Shown piece by piece: positions 58,001 to 64,000 of a stretch of DNA of 64,000 bases (the stretch's first letter is position 1; each line of letters begins with the position of its first letter). The translations under genes and the position numbers were made by a program. This DNA is from Theristus sp. LFF4_11 (lineage: Eukaryota; Nematoda; Chromadorea; Monhysterida; Xyalidae), in NCBI GenBank assembly GCA_030248135.1, contig JASANC010004763.1, forward strand, positions 62,001 to 126,000, read 5' to 3'. The notes beneath the pieces were generated by a model. The model worked only from the letters and a program-made list of their open reading frames with translations. It was not told the DNA's origin and made no database searches.

Positions 58001-61000
58001 GGCTGACACCACCGTCGGTTGGTGGAAACAAAGCAGCTTTCAGCAACTTCGTGTCAAGACCCAAACTACAGCTACCGTAGCCCGTGCGTCCATACTTCTT
58101 CAGACATATGACTGTTTCATGCAATCATGTGAACGGTATCCACCATTCTAGTAGCTGTTCTTGGCAATCAAAGGAGTTGCACGCTGGTTGGTGTTGTAAG
58201 AGTTGTGAGGTTTTTTTGGTTTTGTTGCGCATCAATCGTTGTAGTTGCGTGAATGATTTTCAAAGCAAGAATGCTGATCAGCCTGTGCAACTGTTCCTTT
58301 CCACTTAGGTCTGCGCGGTCTGATCAACCTTGGCAACACGTGCTTCATGAACTGCATCTTGCAAGCGCTGACGCACACGCCCCTGTTGCGCGATTACTTC
58401 ATGTCCGATCAACATCGATGCGCCGGCAAAAACGCCGGTCGCTGTCTGATGTGCGAAATGTCGCGCGTTTTTCAGGTTGGTGCTTGCCTGCTTGTGAATT
58501 GTGAAAGTTCACATGGTTTTTTTCAGTTGACCATAAACCATTAGAGCGCGTTCATGTTGCAGTATCTAGTGACCGATCAGCTTCGTTTAAACATGACTGC
58601 GCGGTCACTAAATACTGCAACATGAATGCGCCCTTACGGAGAGCCAATATTAGTCAACCATACGGAGAGCATGAAGTGCAAGCCATTTTTTATTTGAAGT
58701 TGCCAGCAAGTTCCAGAAATCTACGTTACCAAAATCCAGTGTGATGTAGAAGTGAACGACCGCTGAGCGCTCCGTGCTGTGCCGTCGCCACGAACGGGGT
58801 GGGGGGGGCGGTTCAAAGCGCCACCAGTGGGGCACCGCCAAATAATTCCAGCCGCATCTCAGTATTTGAGGCTTTGCTGATTCGTCAGTACAACATGCAA
58901 GCACGGTTTCTTGCGGTAAGCGTATACCGCGGGCCTCCAGGCTCGTCAGTACAAGGCCCGGGCTGCACACGGCCCAATCAAACATGATGACCAGCGCAGA
59001 CGGATGTTACTGTATGTCTGGTGGAAACATCAGCGGAACAGCGTTCTCGGAACAGCGGAACTTGGAAAGTTCTCGAGTGCATGTCATCAACGTCATTCAT
59101 TGCTCCATACCGCTCTCGTCTCGTCTCCAGGAGTTCTACTGCGTGTCGACACGCCGCCCGCACGTGCCGTCGCATCTGCTGCACATGGTCTGGACGCACG
59201 CACATCATCTGGCCGGCTACGAGCAACAGGACGCGCATGAGTTCCTGATCGCCGCGCTCGACCTGCTGCACAAGCACTCGCGAAGTTGGCGCCTGTGACG
59301 GTTTTTTGTTTGTTTTTGTTTGTTTCGTAGTTGTAGTTTCTTTCAGTTCAGTTCATTTTTACAGTCAAACTGTAAATTATAGGGAATCAGCGGATTCGTT
59401 GGCGATCACGTGCATGCATGCGCTTTCTGTGTAGAAATTGCTGTGGGGGAGAGTTCTGGTTTGCACAGAAAGCATGCATCACGCGATTACCAACCAATCA
59501 GCTGATTCCCTATAATTTAGGGTTCGACTCGACTGTAGTTTCAGCATAGTTCGTTTTAGTTTCATGTTTCAGTGTTACGAGTGTTCTGAATCATTCCTGT
59601 AAAAATGGGTTTCTGAAACTGACGTTTTTCAGGCAACACGATCGCGAAGAACGACCAAGAATGCCGTTGCATCATCGACCGCATCTTCACGGGTCGTCTC
59701 CAGTCGGATGTCACGTGTCAACAATGCGAGTGAGTTGTTTTGTTTCCTTTCAGGTTTTTTTTGGTGTGTTTGTAGTTTCATTTTGCGCATTTTCAACCTG
59801 TTCGTTCTGCATTGTTATCAAGTTCAACGGTCTTTTGTGGTTTTGCTTTATGCAGTCGTTTTTTACCGTTTCATTCTGATTTTTGTTTTTTTTTTGTTCA
59901 CAGTGGTGTATCGACGACGTGCGATCCGTTTTGGGACATCTCTCTGGATCTGGGCAACATCGTTGCGAATACGAATGGCGCCGGGGCGACAAACGGTGGC
60001 ATTGCCGCGGGTGGCATGAAATCGCTCGAGGATTGCCTGGAGAGGTTGGTGTTGGTGTGCTGGAAATTTTGCTTGACAAACGCAAGAAACTCATGGAAAG
60101 AAAACGAATATAACAATCGATTTTCTATCCTGTTCCTGTTGCTGTTTTATTCTGCGCACGTCAATACCTGCACCTGCGCTAAATTACAAGTTCCAAACCA
60201 GCAAGCTGCGTACACAGCAGCCAAGCTTTTACTCTGTTGCAACAAATTGAACATTGAGCTAAATGGAAATAAATTAAGAATTGAAAATGAAAAAGAGTCC
60301 GACTTTTTCAGGTATACTCGCCCCGAACATCTCGGCAGCTCGGCCAAGATAGAATGCAGCCGCTGCCACAGTTACGAAGAGTCAACGAAACAACTCACCC
60401 TTCAAAAGCTGCCCATCGTGGCGTGCTTTCACTTTAAGGTGGGGTCACGCACGCGTTTTGGATTACTTTTCAAAATTCCCATTCACATCCAGCCATTCCA
60501 CGTTTTCATTTCCAAAGTGTGTGTTTTTTACTCTAATATGAACGAATTTGATTGATTTGTGTTATTGCAGCGCTTCGAGCACTCCTCAAAACTGCACAAA
60601 AAGATCTCCACGTATGTGTCCTTCCCCGAGACGTTGGACATGTCGCCCTACACGACACAGTGCCGCAGTCGCACACAGTCGACAGAGCCGAAAAGCGGCA
60701 CTCTACATGCGCTCGCTGAAAATCGCAACCGGTGATGCGGTTTTGTTTGCTTTTCGCTTCACGTCACATTCATGATTCATCATTCACTTGCTACGCGCTC
60801 ATTCATTTTTAAGCAGTCCGCTGTCTTGTCATTGTTAAGCGGCATTCATGAAGCAGTATTTAATGACGCTGTATTGTGTAGATACACTAGAATATCTATG
60901 TATCTGTGTTGTGTGTGTTGTGTTGTGTAGCTGTGTTGAAACATAGATACGCAGTCACTAAATACTGCTTCATGAATGCATCTTTAGACTGTTTCTGTCA

Positions 61001-61255
61001 ATCCGCTTTGCCTACCACAGGCATTGATTGAGCCAAACAATCTCTGTCTATCACCTCAGGTACTCGCTGTTTGCGGTCGTCAACCACCAAGGCACCATAG
61101 AGGGCGGCCATTACACGTGTTTCGTGCGTCAACGTGGTGCGGACGCATGGTTCAAATGCGACGATCACGTGATCACGCGGGCAACGGCGGCTGAAGTGCT
61201 CAACAGCGAGGGATACTTGTTGTTCTACCATAAAACGTTCATTGAGTACGATTAG
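55075..61255 (+). CDS. usp22: ubiquitin-specific protease, USP22/Ubp8 orthologue (SAGA DUB)
   Basis: Deubiquitinase of the SAGA co-activator, which removes ubiquitin from histone H2B. Exons: 55075-55194, about 55265-55445, 57793-58017, 58309-58475, 59131-59284, 59633-59729, 59904-60044, 60312-60438, 60571-60731, 61060-61255, about 515 aa (human USP22 is 525). The N-terminal zinc-finger UBP domain shows [18 protein letters not shown] and [12 protein letters not shown]. The catalytic core has the Cys box [26 protein letters not shown], two zinc-knuckle pairs (CQQC, CSRC), [25 protein letters not shown] and the His box [16 protein letters not shown] with DDH. All catalytic residues are present. 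Exon 2 lacks an AG acceptor in front (TTTTCCGG), perhaps a sequence error. Intron 2 is swollen by inverted repeats; others hold MITEs. Confidence 0.93.
55860..57625. mobile_element. inverted-repeat element in USP22 intron 2
   Basis: Left arm about 55860-56345, right arm about 57180-57625. Shared inverted blocks include AATTTTCGAATCTATCTCTA, GAGCCGAGGGGTTGGGG, AGATAGATAGATAGCTGGAA, AAAACGCTAAAAAGCTATAA and TAAACGCGTATTTTAC. G/C runs and TATC microsatellite punctuate both arms. The 830-bp interior ends AATAAAATTGATTGATTGAT, like the polyadenylation signal and tandem tail of a retroposon. No domain-bearing frame is seen inside. Confidence 0.8.
58541..58637. mobile_element. small MITE in USP22 intron
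   Basis: About 95 bp, nearly all inverted repeat: GCGTTCATGTTGCAGTATCT at one end, the inverse of GCATTCATGTTGCAGTATTT at the other. It is related to the MITE at 60841-60981. Confidence 0.8.
59361..59536. mobile_element. MITE with TATAGGGAATCAGC ends in USP22 intron
   Basis: Inverted ends of about 70 bp share AAATTATAGGGAATCAGC, ATCGCGTGATGCATGC-like and CTTTCTGTG blocks. The outermost bases (ACAGTC) also pair. No coding content. Confidence 0.8.
60841..60981. mobile_element. MITE in USP22 intron, relative of 58541-58637
   Basis: The ends read GCATTCATGAAGCAGTATTT and its inverse. The inverted arms extend to TAATGACGCTGTAT / ATACGCAGTCACTA. The interior is a GTGTTGT-rich stretch. Confidence 0.8.
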
Positions 61256-61598
61256 AGGTCGCGCATTTGTGAGGTCGATTGTGAGGCTTTGGTCCCTGGT
61301 GATTGCAGTTTCGTTGGCAGTCAGACACTTTTGACTCAACAGTTTTCACGCTGTCTCTGTATTTTGCATAACTGCTGTTTTCGGAGTCTGTGATGTGATC
61401 GGTTTTGCAAGCTTATGGTAAAGTCAAAAGGCAAGTGGTTTTGTTCAGTTGTAGCCGGGTTTCCGTTTCAATTACCATAACGGATCGAGCATTTGTTTTA
61501 CATGTTTAAAAATTCAGTACTGTTGAATGATAACTTCTGAAATCATTGCACAACCGAATGTTTTGCGATGAAGACGACAATGATCGCAAATCAGCTGA
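61256..61598. other. spacer between convergent genes
   Basis: It lies between the USP22 stop on the plus strand and the GPCR stop on the minus strand, so it holds both 3' UTRs. No other feature is seen. Confidence 0.55.
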
Positions 61599-63900
61599 TC
61601 ACACAAAATGCTCACGCTGATTCTCGCGTGCGTTGTTGTTGTTGTCATTGCCGCTGGCGCGTCGCGTCATCCGTATAGCGCTCGACCGTTCACGCTCACG
61701 ATCAGGATGATTCTGCCCGTCGCCCTGCCCATCACAGCCAATGTGAATGTTCACAACCGGTTCCACGTGAATCGTCGCCTCCAAGTTCGTTTGCGTGTGT
61801 GTCTCTTCATCGCACACGCCAATGCCGATCGACAGACGATGTCTGTTGACGACGCTGTGTCCTTGTGGCGACAGTTGCTCGGTGGCGTCGCCTTTCGTTG
61901 TCGACTGTTTCCGGCGCTGCACCATTTCAGTGTGCCTGCGTCTTCGGTTCCGCATCGTGGCTTGCATTACAGCATCCACATTGCTGATGCAACGCCGTTG
62001 CACCGCTGATGGTGCGCGTTGCCGCGTTTGCAGTGACGTCTTTGCACTCGTCATTAGTGGCGTCGACGCTGCCGTGTCGGCGTTGGTCACGAGCGACTTG
62101 TTGCGTTGTTTCGTTGTCGTTTGCGGCGACATCATGAGCGTGTCGGTGCGCACGCTGAAAATTGTTGTTGTTTATTCGACACACTTTCAAGTGTCTGGCA
62201 AGTGCACAAAGGAAAACAAGTTACCAAGCTATCAAAGCTGGGCACACGCCGCCAAAAAAGATGAAACATTTCAATGGGAGGGGAGCTAGCTGAAGCACTG
62301 GCATGCTCCTATATTCGAGATCGAAACATCATTTTCGCTACAATCGCATTGATTGATGCTTTGACAAAAAAGACAAAACACCACTGTTACCAGTGTGGGA
62401 AAAAGAACTCAGACACTGGTACACTCACAGTTTCCCGCTAATGTGAAACCGTGTGTACACGAGCGGATTCAGCACGGAGTTGAGCACAACGAGCGCGTCG
62501 AGAAAGTGCAAATGGCTGCCGATGGCACGGAACGACTGGCGGTCGATCAGTGACCACAGTTGAAGACAGTTGTATGGCAGCCAGCAGACGACGTAGAACG
62601 TCACAAGCAGCAGTGTGATGCGCCGTGTGCGATGGCGTGCGCGACGCACTGACGCACCGCCGCAGACGCGCCTGTTCAAGTGCAAAGCGAATAAACTTGA
62701 ATGTGGTGACACAACACAGTATTGTGCAAGCTAGAGAGTTCCGGAAAACTGAAAAACGTCAAGCAGGAGCCGCAGTCACATTATGATGACTTCCCTGTGC
62801 ACTGTGAGGTTCGTTAAACAGTGGCGGCCAAAAGTGTTGGAACGCTGCGCGCGTGTGTGCTGTGTATTGCACACGTGTTGCATCAGCCGTACAAGTGTCC
62901 CGTACAAGGTCGAAAAGTGTCACGCGAACCCAACGTTGCCCATAAATTATTATGAAAGCGTTTGTACGGGGCCGCCACTGTAGTTGTAACAACACAGCTT
63001 CCTCGTCCGGGTAGTTGTGTGGTTATAACTTCCCCACAGCAATCAAAAGGCAACTGGTGATTTGCTTCACTTGTATATATGCGTGGATTTTAAAAAAAGT
63101 GAAAAAATTAACGAGGAAAGGAACTGACCTCAACCCATCGTTCTCCTGCCTGGTCGCAGTTGACCGTACACTGCCGAGGTTGCTGCCAGTGCGTTGGTTG
63201 ACCTCTTTCAGTATGAGTGCATACGTGCCACTAATCACTGCCAATGGCACCCAGAACAGCACACCGGTGTAGTAGGCGCTGTACGAATCAGCCGATATGC
63301 CCAATTGGTCATGATCATCATCAGTTACAGTAGTGTTACTGTGTAATTGTTGACTGATTGCTGTCGTTGCGGCGTTTCGTTTCGATCGCACGTACGCACG
63401 GTATTTCCAGGCGTCCGTGCAAACCACATAATAATAACCTTGCCAGTCGACTTCGCCGGCCTGGCAAGAAGTGAGAATGACGCTACACTAACAAAAACGT
63501 GGCTACCACATGTAAAGGGGCTACTAAACCGACACACATTATAGACGATTCTTACTATTGAAATGACTACTAAATCCTCGTTCACAAGATAGCAAACGCG
63601 TTTTAGTTGCCACGGTTTCTTGGAGTATCGAAGAGTCATACCCATGAAGCAGTAAAGAAGACAAAACTGCAAACAAAGTACTGCTGTGTATAAAGACAAA
63701 CAGTAAAGAAGACCTATTATGTCAACGAACCACCCAGAAGCGAAACTGAGGTGCTGCCACTGCGAACGCGACGCCCCAAGCAACGGTCAGCCATCGACGG
63801 ACTCGTTTCACGGATTCAGCTTTGAATGGCTCTTTGAGACAATACAGGCGATCGAGTGCGATGCAGATCATCACGTACGCTGAGATCGCAAATGATACAC
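61599..63900 (-). CDS. rhodopsin-class peptide GPCR (partial, 5' end outside window)
   Basis: Seven-TM receptor read right to left; TM1-2 lie beyond the window. Exons: 63900-63731, 63460-63129, 62671-62429, 62154-61599, all in phase. The first holds TM3-TM4 with a DRY-like ALDRLYCL and AAPQFRFW after TM4. The second has the extracellular Cys (VVCTDAWKY), a 40-residue hydrophilic loop and TM5 (GVLFWVPLAVISGTYALIL). The third has TM6 (VTFYVVCWLPYNCLQLW) and TM7 with the NPxxY motif NSVLNPLVY. The last encodes an unusually long tail of about 185 residues rich in Thr, Arg and Gln. CWLPY and the PQ after TM4 recall the GnRH/AKH/vasopressin-type receptors, but the TM7 motif is NPxxY rather than DPxIY. 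Ligand unknown. The donor after KL (CT|GTGAGT) and acceptor AATTTTCAG support the tail exon. Confidence 0.8.
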
Positions 63901-64000
63901 CTGTAAAAGAAGGACTTCTGTCTTTGTAAGCTTTGTTGTTGCGTTACTGCACACACATCGTTAACGTTGGATAACATCGTTCCTTATTACGAGGTTAGAG

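Noticed and set aside
61608..62289. Plus-strand frames of 133 and 164 codons
   Set aside because: They are antisense to the GPCR tail exon, which has proper acceptor, phase and continuity with TM7.

Overview
The window is nuclear DNA of an animal, most likely a nematode. Genes are split into short exons by introns that mostly end in TTTTCAG-like acceptors. There is an interstitial block of TTAGGC, the nematode telomere repeat, at 49052-49127. The protein families are metazoan: ORP, cathepsin A, SLC2, SLC22, Patched-related, prominin, USP22 and peptide GPCR. All exon models were joined by hand, by frame, splice signal and family similarity. No search was run.

Layout. 70-383: 3' end of an unknown gene. 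1022-6969: an ORP3/6/7-type oxysterol-binding-related protein whose large intron holds a foldback element. 7351-8774 and 8992-10041: two intron-containing ectoine synthase (EctC) genes in tandem, the most striking content, because EctC is a bacterial osmolyte enzyme. 11688-14778: a composite mobile element with internal satellite. 16922-18486: an unrecognised four-TM protein, perhaps followed by a tiny gene. 19464-22373: a serine carboxypeptidase. 24636-25003 and 25485-about 26500: two small secreted-peptide genes, one resembling a neuropeptide precursor. 27434-29716: an SLC2-type sugar transporter. 30146-37519: a Patched-related protein that appears to have lost the exons for TM8-10, where a second copy of the composite element and a MITE now sit. 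38033-40438: a prominin-like protein in a single exon. 41300-43944 and 44383-47701: a tandem pair of SLC22 transporters with the same 12-exon structure. About 47700-55000: a gene-free nest of inverted repeats, G/C homopolymers, telomere-like repeats and transposon remnants. 55075-61255: the USP22 orthologue (SAGA deubiquitinase). 61599-63900 (minus strand): a rhodopsin-class peptide GPCR that runs off the right edge.

The genes form no operon-like pathway. The possible functional link is solute and membrane handling: two EctC copies with probable mitochondrial presequences, plus sugar and organic-ion transporters nearby. No ectA or ectB partner was seen, so the substrate source is unknown. Mobile DNA shapes the region strongly: a tRNA-derived SINE family (four copies), several MITE families, foldback elements and two satellite-bearing elements lie mainly in introns, and one appears to have broken a gene.
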